In this document: in pieces, positions 23,521 to 34,535 of the stretch
Layout of the letters: each line of letters begins with the position of its first letter
Position numbering within the stretch: the stretch's first letter is position 1
Notes under the pieces: generated by a model
Told to the model about the DNA's origin: nothing
The model's database searches: none
What the model saw: only the letters and a program-made list of their open reading frames with translations
Made by a program: the position numbers and the translations under genes
Source of the DNA: Vanessa cardui
Taxonomy: Eukaryota; Arthropoda; Insecta; Lepidoptera; Nymphalidae
DNA: 64,000 nucleotides
Direction: 5' to 3'
Assembly: GCF_905220365.1 (NCBI RefSeq)
Contig: NC_061123.1
Location: 248,001 to 312,000, forward strand

Positions 23521-24108
23521 ATGACAGATTGATGTATCTATTTTTGTATAGTAAAGTATAACATCTGGTGGTACGTAACAACATCACTACGAACGCTGGT
23601 AGAAAATAAGTAACAACAAAATGAGCTGTTGATAATATATAATATCGGTGTTTCATCATCGTTATTTATTTGTTCAGTAATAAAAAATCTTACATACACA
23701 ACGTATTAAAATACGTATTGTTTGTCGAGAGCCGTTCGGTGATTTTCGGAAAGATTCAGGTTTCCTGTATCGGCAAACGTCGCATCGGAACGATCTATTG
23801 GAGATGTGGCTTTGAAATCAAAACATTTAGTATTTGAAAGAACTTCTAGTCATTAAATCAAGTTTGTGAACTGAAATGTTATATATCGGCAACTCGCATT
23901 GGAACTCATTGATTTTTTTTTTGTGGGCTTTCCTTGGAAATTTAGTCATTTATTACATATTACTATGATACATACATATGTAAAACTATCGATCCGCCCC
24001 GGCTTCGCACGGGTGAAATAATGATACTAAATATATACTACATCATTCATTCGTCGGCGGTAGTTCGTTAAGTCAACACGTATTTGCGCGGTGTGTAATA
24101 GATTCAAA

Positions 24109-25083
24109 ATGAGTAAATGTGATAAGTGTGGAAAAAATATTACCAAACGATATCCTGGATTGGAATGTAATAAATGTGAAAAAACAGTACATGGAAATAC
24201 TTCGTGTTCTGGTCTAACAAATAAACAACTTGCTGCTTTGCGTGCAACCGAAAATCTACAATGGACGTGTCAAGAATGCAATAGCAACTGTTTAAAACGT
24301 AATTCATTTATCGTACCGGAGGAGGATGACGAGGATGAGGATAATACATCTCAGGATATGCGAATAAATATAAAACAAATGGTAAGCGATATGTCCAAAG
24401 AAATCGAAAAAGCCATACAACGAGAAATGAAGGACTTTATGAAATCGCTACAGTATCAAAGTGACAAGCTGGATGAATTGGTGGAAGGTCTCGAGTTTTG
24501 CAAGCAGTCAATTCAGGAACTAAAACGAAAAAACACAGAACTGAGCAATAAAAATTCTAACCTAGAAACTAGAATTGGTGCATTAGAACAACGGTTACAG
24601 GAGATCGAGCAACAAAAATTGGGTGATCAAATTGAGATATCTAATATACCTTACAATGATAAAGAAGACGCAAGGTTGATTGTTGAAGAAATTGCAAATA
24701 AATTGCAATTACCAAAAGATGATGTAGTAAGTATTCAGACAAAAGTGGGCTCGAGTCGAAATGAAATGCCGGGACCGATACTATTAAAAATGAAGAATGA
24801 AACTATTCAAAACAAATGGATTACTACATCAAAAAAGTGTAAGATATCTGTAAAGGATGTTGTTGTAAATACAGGTACAAAGTCCGGTCAACAAATAGTA
24901 TATATACGAGAATCCCTAACACCGTATAATAAAAATTTATTATGGAATGCAAAACAACAACTTAAGGATAAATACAAGTTTATATGGTGTAAAAAGGGTG
25001 TTATTCGTGTACGTAAGGACAGTGATAGTGTACCTATCATACTAAGATCAATAAAGGACATAAGTCGCTTAGTTCATAATTAA
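24109..25083 (+). CDS. Retrotransposon ORF1 protein, PHD-type zinc finger and coiled coil
   Basis: 324 codons from the ATG at 24109 (context TTCAAAATGA); an upstream in-frame GTG at 24091 is not a likely start. Residues 4-57 form a C4HC3 PHD-like finger: C4, C7, C20, C23, H28, C33, C54 and C57, with W52 before the last pair. An acidic stretch (about 69-80) and a long Lys/Glu-rich coiled coil (about 95-170) follow, then a compact C-terminal part (about 180-324). ORF1 proteins of this kind bind element RNA and multimerise through the coiled coil; the PHD finger may contact chromatin. No stop or frameshift is seen. Confidence 0.85.
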   Translation: MSKCDKCGKNITKRYPGLECNKCEKTVHGNTSCSGLTNKQLAALRATENLQWTCQECNSNCLKRNSFIVPEEDDEDEDNTSQDMRINIKQMVSDMSKEIEKAIQREMKDFMKSLQYQSDKLDELVEGLEFCKQSIQELKRKNTELSNKNSNLETRIGALEQRLQEIEQQKLGDQIEISNIPYNDKEDARLIVEEIANKLQLPKDDVVSIQTKVGSSRNEMPGPILLKMKNETIQNKWITTSKKCKISVKDVVVNTGTKSGQQIVYIRESLTPYNKNLLWNAKQQLKDKYKFIWCKKGVIRVRKDSDSVPIILRSIKDISRLVHN

Positions 25084-25215
25084 AACTTACTTGTAATAAG
25101 AAAAGGTATTTCTCAGTTTTTTTATTTATTTTATCCTTTTTCTTTAAGTGTTTACAGTTTATAGTTTATAGTCTTTTATAGTTTACAATTTATAATAATC
25201 TCACAATTAACTAAA

Positions 25216-28167
25216 ATGGAAGTAATAAATGATGATTTACTGGAATTATCTAATTGTACAAACATACAGGATTTTGTTTTTAATATACCACATAGTAATA
25301 ATATCCAACTGTTTTGCGTCCATATAAACATAAGATCTATGATAAAAAACTTTTCTGCCTTAGAACAATGTATTAACTTATCTCAGAAATCAATCGATGT
25401 TGTTGTAGTAACTGAGGCAAATATCTCCGACTCATTAAGTTGTATGTATAGTTTGGATGGATTTGAAATGTACACAGAGTTGCGTAAGGCGCGCAGAGGT
25501 GGCGGCATAATTATATATATCAACAAAAATCATAAATTTAGCATATTGAAATCACAAACAAAACACTTTGAATGTATTCTGGGCACTTTAGTTACACCGA
25601 ACAGATACGTCGCTAATCTGTGCGCACTTTACCGCCCTCCGAACTTAAGTAAATATCTGTTTATTGAGGAACTCGAACAACTTATTAAAAACACTAAATT
25701 ATCTAATGACTTGTTTTTGTTGGGAGATATAAACATTGACTTAAAAATAAATAATCCTGTCAAACATAAATATAACAATATGATGTACGGTTTAGGTCTG
25801 GTGTGTGGGATTTCAGATTATACACGTATTGAATTACGTAATAATAAAATTGTAAAATCATGCATAGACCACATATACGCCAGATCTCATTCACTAGACA
25901 TATACACCTCGACGCTCGACACTGTACTGGCCGACCATCGAATGGTTGCCTTAGCATGTGTTGGCTCAACCGCTATACAGAATGATGATAAATATAAAAC
26001 TATTTTAAATTATGAACATTTGCAACAGCTTTTAAACGACATCGATTGGACACCAATTGATCGTATGACATGCCCTGATGATATCTACATGTATATTAAA
26101 AATAAAATAAATAATTGCTATAACAACTCAAAAACTAAAATAAAAATAAAAAACAATCCAAATCGTTCATCCAATCATTGGATGAACAAAAGTATAATCA
26201 GAGCATGTAAATATAGAGATGAATTGTTTAAAAAATGGAAGAAAGATATAGGAAATGAAATATTAAAACTTAAATATAATAAAGCAAGAAATTTTGCAAA
26301 TAAAATAATAAATATTACTAAAAATAACTATTATAAAAGCGAAATATATAAATATAAAAATGACTATAGAAAATTATGGCAAATAGTAAATAGATTAACT
26401 GGCAAAGTTAAAAACTCCTTGGATAAAATTATTATAAAAGCTTTTAACAAAAATAGCATCCCAATAAAAGATATTGCAAATAACTTTGCAATGTCTTTTA
26501 AAAACAGTGTTAAAAATATTATACCCACATGTACAATGCCATTACTAAAAATAAATGATTATGAAAGACATGTTAATATGTCATGTAGATTTAAAAAGGC
26601 TAGTGTGTATAATGTTTCTAATATTATTAAATCACTTAACAATAACAAATCTCCAGGCATAGACAATATACGTGTCATAGATCTCAAAAAATTAAATGAT
26701 AAAATTGCTCCAATAATAGCAAAATTGATCAATGCCTGTATAACTACAGGTAAGTATCCGAAAGATTTAAAATTTGGATTAGTCAGGCCTTTATTTAAAA
26801 AAGGTAAAAGTGATGACTACGAAAACTATCGACCTATTACAGTACTACCAACAATAGATAAAATAGTAGAAAAATATATTTGTCAACAAATACAATGTTT
26901 TTATAAAGAGTATAATATTTTATCTCATAAGCAATTTGGTTTTCAACCGAAAAAGAGTACCACGCAGTTATTATCTAAATTTACCAACTCTGTCAATAAG
27001 CATTTAAATGATAAAAAACATGTAATAGTTGTATTTATAGATTATAGTAAGGCTTTTGACACGCTCAGACATACTGTTTTAATGCAAAAGCTCGAAAATA
27101 ATGGAATTAGAGGACCTTTGTTAAAATGGTGTCAAAACTATTTAAAAGACAGAGCATACAGTGTTAAAATCGGTGAATCGCTTAGTGATGAAGTATACGT
27201 CTCACACGGAACGGCACAAGGATCGGTACTAGGACCATTGCACTACATAACGTACGTCAATGATTTAGAAAATGCTATTAAAAGTTGTGAAATGTATCAG
27301 TTTGCAGACGACACATGTCTCCTGTCAGCGCACAATAACATAGACGAAGCATTAAGACAAATTCAATCGGATTTTGACGTACTTGCGAAGTGGTCACATG
27401 ATGTAGGTCTTGTAATAAATGTCACAAAGACAAATTCTATGTACATAAGTTCTAGTCACAACAGATATAATGGTAGTTTAAAGATCATTGCCCATAGTCA
27501 TACATGTTTACACAGCAATAGTAATAATTATTGTAAATGTCCCTCATTAGATATGGTCCAAAACCAGCGATATCTTGGTTTAATTATTGATAACCGTCTT
27601 AAATGGAAAGACCATATAAATAGTGTCTGTGATAAGTTACGAGCCCTTTTAGCAAAATTTAGTTTATTACGTAATAAAATTCCATATTCAATTTTATTGA
27701 TGATGTATAAAACTCTCGGCGAATCTATAATTTCATACGGACTCAGCAGCTATGGTTTAACAGGGAGAACACATATTAATCAAATTTATCAACTGCAGCT
27801 AAGATTGTTAAAAACGATTGTACCAAAAAAAATTAAAGAATTATATAAAACTAATTATCACAACTTATTTATTTATTGCAAGGTAATGCCAGTTAATATT
27901 AAAATTGAGTTCATGCTACTAACAGATCAATATTTTAATTTTAATGTAAATCAAACAATAAATACTAATAATTATAACATGCAATTAAGAAATGTCAGTA
28001 ATCAAAAATTAAATATTCCTAAATACAATAATAACTACGGCAAGCGAGTGTTGGAATATGTTATTCCTACTCTAATTAATAAAATCCCTATTGATATAAA
28101 AAAACAATTAAACATAAAAAATTATAAAAACAAATTAAAAAAATTCTATTTGGAACATGCTGTATAG
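25216..28167 (+). CDS. Retrotransposon ORF2: APE endonuclease and reverse transcriptase
   Basis: 983 codons from an AAAATGG start. The N-terminal apurinic-like endonuclease has HINIRSM (36-42), E67 in VTEAN, ALYRPPN, LGDIN (G170-N173), SCIDHI (D218, H219) and ADH (239-241), so all catalytic positions are present. The reverse transcriptase follows: YENYRPITVLP, FGFQPKKST, FIDYSKAFDTL (D609, D615), GTAQGSVLGPL and the catalytic FADD (696-699), then YLGLIIDNRLKWKDHI. The enzyme would nick target DNA and copy element RNA from the nick. Length and motifs are complete and no lesion is seen. A minus frame at 25760-25969 is a shadow. Confidence 0.93.
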   Translation: MEVINDDLLELSNCTNIQDFVFNIPHSNNIQLFCVHINIRSMIKNFSALEQCINLSQKSIDVVVVTEANISDSLSCMYSLDGFEMYTELRKARRGGGIIIYINKNHKFSILKSQTKHFECILGTLVTPNRYVANLCALYRPPNLSKYLFIEELEQLIKNTKLSNDLFLLGDINIDLKINNPVKHKYNNMMYGLGLVCGISDYTRIELRNNKIVKSCIDHIYARSHSLDIYTSTLDTVLADHRMVALACVGSTAIQNDDKYKTILNYEHLQQLLNDIDWTPIDRMTCPDDIYMYIKNKINNCYNNSKTKIKIKNNPNRSSNHWMNKSIIRACKYRDELFKKWKKDIGNEILKLKYNKARNFANKIINITKNNYYKSEIYKYKNDYRKLWQIVNRLTGKVKNSLDKIIIKAFNKNSIPIKDIANNFAMSFKNSVKNIIPTCTMPLLKINDYERHVNMSCRFKKASVYNVSNIIKSLNNNKSPGIDNIRVIDLKKLNDKIAPIIAKLINACITTGKYPKDLKFGLVRPLFKKGKSDDYENYRPITVLPTIDKIVEKYICQQIQCFYKEYNILSHKQFGFQPKKSTTQLLSKFTNSVNKHLNDKKHVIVVFIDYSKAFDTLRHTVLMQKLENNGIRGPLLKWCQNYLKDRAYSVKIGESLSDEVYVSHGTAQGSVLGPLHYITYVNDLENAIKSCEMYQFADDTCLLSAHNNIDEALRQIQSDFDVLAKWSHDVGLVINVTKTNSMYISSSHNRYNGSLKIIAHSHTCLHSNSNNYCKCPSLDMVQNQRYLGLIIDNRLKWKDHINSVCDKLRALLAKFSLLRNKIPYSILLMMYKTLGESIISYGLSSYGLTGRTHINQIYQLQLRLLKTIVPKKIKELYKTNYHNLFIYCKVMPVNIKIEFMLLTDQYFNFNVNQTINTNNYNMQLRNVSNQKLNIPKYNNNYGKRVLEYVIPTLINKIPIDIKKQLNIKNYKNKLKKFYLEHAV

Positions 28168-28544
28168 TGTAGCTATTCAAATTGTAAATTCCTGGATCTA
28201 GTTCAGTGCGCGAGCGTCGACCATTACTACAAAGCTATTATTTTGGTTCTACCCTCAATTTTGTATTTCTGTTACACTTATTATTTTTACTCATACTCAT
28301 TGTTAATTCGTTATCATTTTAATATGTTGATATCGTCGTTTGAATCCGCGGTGCGCAGGAAAACCGACTGTGGTTTTTGTTGTACCGTTTTGTGTATTAT
28401 TAATGTATTGGTTTAATAAATAAATAAAAAAAATAATAAACATAATTTCTTTATGTATATTGTCAGTGTGTCTTACTGTATTGTTCATATTTTGTATATA
28501 AAAACCTTCCTCTCGAAAAACTCATGTTTTTAAAGATCAAATAA

Positions 28545-28612
28545 AATTTAAAATTTTAAAGATCTTAATATACATGGGAACAGCGGTAAGCGACTTTGTT
28601 TTATGCTGTGTA
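28545..28612 (+). repeat. Dispersed repeat fragment (GCGACTTTGTTTTAT family)
   Basis: AAGATCTTAATATACATGGG followed by ACAGCGGTAAGCGACTTTG resembles 41574-41665, which carries CAGACAGCGGAAAGCGACTTGG. Class unknown. Confidence 0.5.
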
Positions 28613-28632
28613 AAGACAGTATCTAGTATTCA

Positions 28633-28760
28633 AAATTATTTGGTGGTGAGACTAACTCATCACATATTATTCATAATTACTTAATAAGCCTAATTACAGG
28701 CTTGGCACTTAGTTTCCAGGGTTGGTAAAATATTGGAGAAATAAGGAGGTGGTGCCACTT
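28633..28760 (+). repeat. Degenerate family B tail
   Basis: TTTGGTGGTGAGACTAACTC, ATTACAGGCTTGGC and TAGTTTCCAGGGTTGGT fit family order with large losses. Confidence 0.4.
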
Positions 28761-30420
28761 ATACGTGTCTAGCAAATACTCGTACACAAATGTCAAAAAA
28801 TGTATACAAAAAAATGAAACGACAATCAATGAATCCACTGTTTTAGGGGTAAAATAACAATACTATTAAAACATAAACAAAAGTGGATTTACACAATAAC
28901 AACAGAAATATAATAAACTAAAAACAACAAATTGAAGCTAATGGAACTTCAACAACGATGTCAAAACAAAACTCTCATAAGTTAGCAATTTGTCATCCAC
29001 TTTGCCCGATAAAGTCCTAATCTTAAAAAATCTTAAAAAAAGATCTTAATTATATTAGAAACCGGTTGACGAGTGGGCCTTGCTTCACTCGATGTTAAAC
29101 CCAGCTATATAGAGATATCATATATAGAACAGCTTAAGCATTCTACAAGAATGCTTAAGCTGTTGCTTGGAGGTACAGCTTCGTTCAAAGCCATCAAGGT
29201 AGATACACCCATCCATGGATGTGTTCCACTTGGAAGATCAGTGTTATGAGAAGCACCAAAACATAAAATACAGTAAAAGCTCCAAAGATTATCTTTTATA
29301 CAGATATATTGCTATCACATATTGCTCCAATCTTCGAAGTTTATTCTCCGATTAATAAATATATACCTACAGTTTTTAATCTTACTGATCCCTCTTCAAA
29401 TATTAGCGGTGTATTATTGCTTTTTATCGAACAGATATATAATAGATATAAAGTAAATATATCTGTTTTAACCTTCTGTTGTTAAAACATGTCTCTGTTT
29501 CTCTCTTTCAGTTTGAATTTGGTTATAAAAGACGATAGAAAATACTTATAAAACAACCAGATCGGACAGCATTGATTATCTATGTTGAGAATGTTTTTAT
29601 CGGCGAGTTAAATAATTAGTAAAAGTTGCCTGTTATAGAACGTTCTATGCATCGTATCAAGTATCAATTAATAGCCATATGAGAGTGCACGCTCTGCGGT
29701 GTTTTGCCGCTTCACTCGTTTTCAATCACCACATGTTTGCATGCTCCCTGACCGCCATCTTGTGCTGCTGGCCAATCAACGGTTCATATTATAAGCTATC
29801 GTTTCAAATTCTATTTTTAAAAATAGTATTAAAATATACAAAGTGAAAACAACTACGTTTTGGTATAGGACACACACACTAAGTGAGAAATACAATGTGC
29901 ATAATTATTATAGTACACAAATATATTTTTTAATTCTCTCTCATGATCAGATGGAACAGCAACCAACGTTCTTATTTAGGTGTCACAGTTTAAAAGCAAC
30001 CTTCTAACAAGAAAAATTCAATAACTTTTTACTAGCTACTCTATAGTCTTCCTTCTGAGACCTGAAGCCTTAAAATATAGGCACCACATTAATGAGGAAA
30101 TTAAGTTATATAATATAGATTGAGAGACTCTTAACATAGTCAGGGCGACATAGTCAGGTTTTTTTTAGAGGCGGAGTAATGAGAACCTCCAAATTAAGCC
30201 TTGTACGCACTAGCCACGGCGACCACGTAACCGCAATCTCATTCACACAAATGCGCCATAAAATGGTTAGTCAAATAAAATCAATCATGGCGAATAAAAT
30301 TTCAATTTAAAGTTAGGTAAACTGTAAAAAATTCAATATTAAGGAACAATAATTTTAACGATTATTAAGACTCGTTGAAATTAAACACGCAAAGGCTGAA
30401 AATTAAATAATGTAGCAAAT
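28761..30420. other. Non-coding stretch with a hairpin
   Basis: Mostly AT-rich. It holds the hairpin at 29128-29164. A moderately GC-rich patch (29680-29795) includes CCGCCATCTTG, similar to Pho/YY1 sites. No gene recognised. Confidence 0.4.
29128..29164. repeat. Perfect 16-bp inverted repeat, 5-nt loop
   Basis: AACAGCTTAAGCATTC (29128-29143), loop TACAA, then GAATGCTTAAGCTGTT (29149-29164): a perfect stem with no mismatch. No U-run follows that would suggest an RNA polymerase III terminator. Confidence 0.9.
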
Positions 30421-30588
30421 TTATTGCTCATAACTATTTTTAATATCGATAAATCTTTCGTCCACACACAATGTATCGGAAATGAGAGATTTATCATCAA
30501 GGGTCCGAAGGGTCTGTAAATATTTGTCGCGTGATTGAATTTGTTTTTTATAGCGGTCTCTGGGACCGCGCCCTGCGGTAAACTGTGC
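30421..30588 (-). other. Possible minus-strand terminal exon
   Basis: After an acceptor-like TTTTATGCAG (minus strand, ending 30589) the frame is open for 55 codons to a TAA that overlaps an AATAAA. The product begins AQFTAGRGPRDRYKKQ and contains LRTLDDKSLISDTL. Codon use looks less AT-biased than the surroundings. No family recognised. A GCGGTC/GACCGC mini-hairpin (30553-30569) lies inside. Confidence 0.2.
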
Positions 30589-30739
30589 CTGCATAAAATA
30601 GTGTATTACGTTAAGAAATCGACGATATATTATAGCAATAGAGATATTTTTATACACATATAAGGCTTGTGTTAACCCTTTGGCTGCGGTGATTTATTAC
30701 TTTCATGATAACAAATAAAGATTCAAGTAGAACGGTATA

Positions 30740-31073
30740 GTACGACACAAATTAGATGTAGCATCGGAAAATGCAATGGAATGAAAATAAAACCGATTAC
30801 TGCCGATTTACACAACCAATAGAAACAGCTCGCTATCGCGCCATTCGACGCTATTCGTCGCTATAGATTCTCGCGTCAGAGAAAGCAACTGCATGTAAAT
30901 CGACGTGTCAAATTGACGATTATATTAGGTCATTTGAAATTACAAAATATTACGTTTGTGCAAAGATCATATTCGCATGAGAAATAAATATTGATAATTT
31001 GGCGTAGCGTACTAAATTCGGATGTGATCGGTTTTACCAATTTTGCCGATGCGACATCTAAGTTGTGTCGTAC
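30740..31073. mobile_element. MITE-like element with imperfect terminal inverted repeats
   Basis: The left end GTACGACACAAATTAGATGT (30740 on) and the reverse complement of the right end, GTACGACACAACTTAGATGT (to 31073), agree through GCATCGG and AAAACCGAT for about 50 bp. The 334-bp element is non-coding and internally contains CGCTATTCGTCGCTATAG. A target duplication is not clear. Confidence 0.7.
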
Positions 31074-31086
31074 ACATATTGCAAAC

Positions 31087-31330
31087 ATATTGCTTTAAAA
31101 ATTTCTACCGCCAAACAACATTATTCAGTATTGTTGTGTTCCGGTTTGAAGGGTAAGTGAGTCAGTGTAACTACAGGCACAAGGGACATAACATCTTACT
31201 TAGGTTGGTGGCACATTGACGATGTAAGGAATAGTTAATATTTCTTAGAGCGTCATTGTCTATGGGTGATGGTGACCTCTTACCATCAGGTGGCCCATAT
31301 GCTCCGCCAACCTATACCATAAAAAAAAGA
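31087..31330 (+). repeat. Family B retroelement tail, 5'-truncated
   Basis: From TTCTACCGCCAAACAACATT through TTGTTGTGTTCCGG, AGTGTAACTACAGGCACAAG and GTCTATGGGTGATGGTGAC to CAACCTATACCATAAAAAAA. The open frame 31256-31450 is accidental. Confidence 0.82.
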
Positions 31331-32059
31331 AAAAAACATGCACTTCTGATACTATTGCCCACTTATCCATTTGTAATAGCAGGTCTGGTCTTATCGGAAT
31401 TACGATTCAAATTGGAAATACTATTAGCATCCCCACCACCACTCCACTAAGGCATCATTGCATTATTGGTTTCGATTAAATATTATTTTAGGTACCATTA
31501 ATATCGTATATTATTTTTGAAAATAAAAAAAAATAGTTTATTCAGTCAGTTTGCTTAACTTTTGAAATCGATAAACTATGATTAGTTTTTATTTTTATAA
31601 TCTTTTCAATTTCAATCTTATTATGCATCAAAAGCTAAAGATTTAAAACAGTAAATAAAATGGATAATTGATATACATTGAAATACCTATTTACGATGGT
31701 ATTATCAGTGTGTGTAAATTGTCTTTATTCTACGAAAACTATTACATACAACGGTAAAGCACCGTGAAACCTTACATAATAGGTACATTTATTCCGTACA
31801 AAGGGAGGTTTCTCAGGGGATAATCAAAAGATTATATTCACCTATCCAACTCCAATTAACAAAGTCGGTGATACTTAGGCTTTTATGAATTACTTAATAC
31901 TAGTTTCCATTTACTGGAAATTCACAGGATTTGAAATAAAAATTATGAGTCGAAAGCAAAGATGATCACCATACTGCTCCAATATGTGCTACTGAATATA
32001 TATTTTGGGGCTGAATTACATCCGAAGTAAGCAGACAACTTCATAAGTTTTTCTTTCAA

Positions 32060-32100
32060 CACATATATACACACACGCACACACACACATACACACAACT
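32060..32100. repeat. (AC)n microsatellite, interrupted
   Basis: ACACATATATACACACACG followed by further CA units; a simple repeat. Confidence 0.85.
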
Positions 32101-32324
32101 GTACAAGGCACATAAGTCTCACCCTATGAACTTGCATATTCCAGGAATCACTCAGAATTTATTACCAGAAAATAGATTTTTTTTTAGTTTTAATTTCAAG
32201 ATCCTTTGCGGGCCATTAATGTCGCCACTAACCCAATGTGACGGTTTGAATTATAATCATGGCGTCGTCAAGTAGACGCGTCTACTTCGTGGCGTGGCTC
32301 TCTCAAGATGTCCTGATTCGACGA

Positions 32325-32592
32325 CGAGCATATGGCCCACCTGATGGGAAGTGGTTACCATCACCCATAGACAATGAAGCTGTCAGAAATATTAGCTATT
32401 CCTTACATCGTCAATGTGCCACCAACCTTGGGAACTAAGATGTTATGTCTCTTGTGCCTGTAGTTACACTGGCTCACTCACTCTTCAAACCAGAACACAA
32501 CAATACTGAGTTCTGTTATATGGCGGTAGAATAACTGATGAGTGGGTGGTACCTACCCAGACGGGCTTGCACGAAACCCTACCACCAAGTGC
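32325..32592 (-). repeat. Family B retroelement tail, well preserved
   Basis: Reverse of family B: CGACGAGCATATGGCCCACC, CATCACCCATAGACAATGA, CTTGGGAACTAAGATGTTAT, TGATGAGTGGGTGGTACC and AGACGGGCTTGCACGAAACC, ending CTACCACCAAGTGCC. Confidence 0.85.
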
Positions 32593-33161
32593 CATCAATA
32601 CACATTAGAGAACTAGATTATAACATTAAATAATTATTATAATCCTTGTCCCGAGTTATAAGGTTCAACGACCGAAATATTGGAGCACCCAAATAGTCCT
32701 TAGCTGTGGTTATTGACATGAACTGTGAAAGGGTTTTCGGAGTAACATAAGCGTATGCGGGCATACACGCCCATAGACTCTGGTATTAAATGTGTGCGTC
32801 GGCTGTGAGTGCCATCGATTTGAGATTAGATACAAGCTCCTGTTAACTCTAAAATACTGGATGAAAATTTGATTTAGAACGATGTTATACCGTCGTATCA
32901 TTGAAAAAAACTATTGTTTCATTTTTATAAAAATTCAATCCGATTTTGCCGTTTATGAAAGTACAAGTATAAAAGGACAAATTCGTAAGCTTTTTATTCT
33001 AGAAGCTTCTCATAGCACATGGCCCTTTTTATTAGTGTCTTGACGCAGATTTTTAACCAGAGCCAGACTTTAGAGTTAATTGATATTTATGGCTTTATAT
33101 AAAAAAACAGCGTGCTAAGAAGTATGGGATTAGTTGATAGCATAGCTATTCGTTCCAGCTT

Positions 33162-33305
33162 TATAAATGTGAAAGTAGTGTGTCCGTCTGTTTGTCTCTC
33201 TTTCACGACCAAACCTTTAACTCCATAAAATGACATAGGCTTCTTTTTTGCCTAACACATAATAGCCAATACCCAAATACGCGAGAAAAGCCGTGGACTA
33301 CTAGT
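33162..33305 (-). repeat. Dispersed repeat, possibly Helitron-like
   Basis: On the minus strand it starts near ACTAGTAGTCCACGGCTTTT and ends GACGGACACACTACTTTCAC then ATTTATAAAG. A plus-strand relative is at 49180-49365 (GGCGTGAAAGACAGACGGAC). Class uncertain. Confidence 0.55.
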
Positions 33306-34254
33306 TAATCATAAAAATGGAAATGAAGCATTTGCTCAGGCGATACTGGCACAAAATGATGAAGCGATTGTCTTGCCTTCGGTCATTAGTACGTATGTAT
33401 ATTTTGAAATTCATCACAAGCAGAGAACAAAAAATATTATATAGATAATCCAAAACCGTGAATTTTTTAGTAGCGTATAATAGTAAAGGATAATAAGTAT
33501 ATTAATTGAAGTGTATACAGTAGACTTTGTGGTTAAGAGGTATTTAGAAATTATATTTTGTAAAATGTATTTTCCAAACCAGTGATAACTTTACATTCAT
33601 TTGAATCTCTCAAACAGGAAGCAGCAAAGCTAAAATTATTTTCAAGAAAGTACAATATGTATTTCAAATTTAAAGTATTTATAAATAATGCCATGCAATA
33701 AATCAGTAATGTGAAATTAATTTAGTTGTCTTTCGATATAAAGGACAAATATATTAAGATGTATAGAAAACAAGTATGTGCATTAATTCAAGTCTACCTG
33801 ACTCAGGACACGTCGTGCAGGACCTTTAATGCGATATTTGCATAGACACGACGCTATTAACACAGTCGGATAGCTGTCAGCAATCTACGCGAAACACTGG
33901 CCCGCTCCGTTTCCATTAGCATACGTTAAGCGAATTCTATCGCGTGAAATTCAAAATATTTGACGTTCTTCTGATTATAAAAAAGGTGTCACATGTAATA
34001 GAATTTTTACTAAATAACGTAGCTCAACTTGCAAAATCCGAGTGTTATGTAATTTTCTAGTGTAATAATTGTGGTTTTTTAAATATTCGTGGTACAAAAT
34101 AGTTTATATCTTTGTAAAATATACAAATATCTTAAATTTACTAGAGTGAATATACTCCAATACTTGATTTGCGAGTAAAGAAATTCACATAATACAATTA
34201 TGACAATTATATTATAATGCATAAAATATAACAAAATTCTCGATAAAATTTTAA
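33306..34254. other. Non-coding stretch
   Basis: 33780-33960 is GC-enriched and contains ATTTGCAT (octamer-like, near 33834), suggesting possible regulatory sequence. 33510-33615 may hold a very old family A tail. Nothing coding. Confidence 0.3.
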
Positions 34255-34535
34255 GTTTCATCCACACTACCTAGAGTTTCAAAAATCCACAAACGCACAA
34301 TTTTTAGCACATAATCTGCCTCGCACAGCCACTCTGTGGAAGCAGCTTTCGCTGGTTTTTTCCGAATCAAGTCGTATACTTGAGAACCTTCAAGAAAAGA
34401 GCGTACTCCTAGCTTAAAGGCCGGCAACGCACCTGCAATCCCCTTTGTTGCAGATGCCCACGGTCGATGGTAGCCATTTTCCATCAGGTGAACCTCTTGC
34501 TCGTATATAAATCACATAAATAAATACATAAATAA
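34255..34535 (+). pseudogene. 5'-truncated jockey-like LINE, decayed 3' end
   Basis: The plus frame reads FHPHYLEFQKSTNAQFLAHN then LPRTATLWKQL, matching FHPHHLDVRKSTTARFLRHF and LPRTTTLWNQL near the C-terminus of the RT at 38508-40175. It continues into the same 3' end (AAGGCCGGCAACGCACCTGC, CCATTTTCCATCAGGTGA) and an A-rich (AAAT)n tail. Divergence and an early stop show that it is dead and older. The minus open frame 34251-34484 is antisense. Confidence 0.85.

Larger units (their letters stand above)
23990..28440 (+). mobile_element. Apparently intact two-ORF non-LTR retrotransposon (CR1/jockey group)
   Basis: ORF1 (24109-25083) and ORF2 (25216-28167) are both open, 132 bp apart, followed by a 3' UTR and an A-rich tail (ATAAATAAATAAAAAAAAT-like, about 28413-28440). 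The 5' boundary is uncertain: a CCCCGGCTTCGCACGGGTGA phrase at 23998-24017 occurs in other lepidopteran repeats as I know them, and the element may start just after it. I could not find a target duplication. Two intact frames make this the best candidate for a recently active element here. PHD-finger ORF1 plus APE-RT ORF2 fits CR1-related clades; the exact clade needs phylogeny. Confidence 0.85.
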
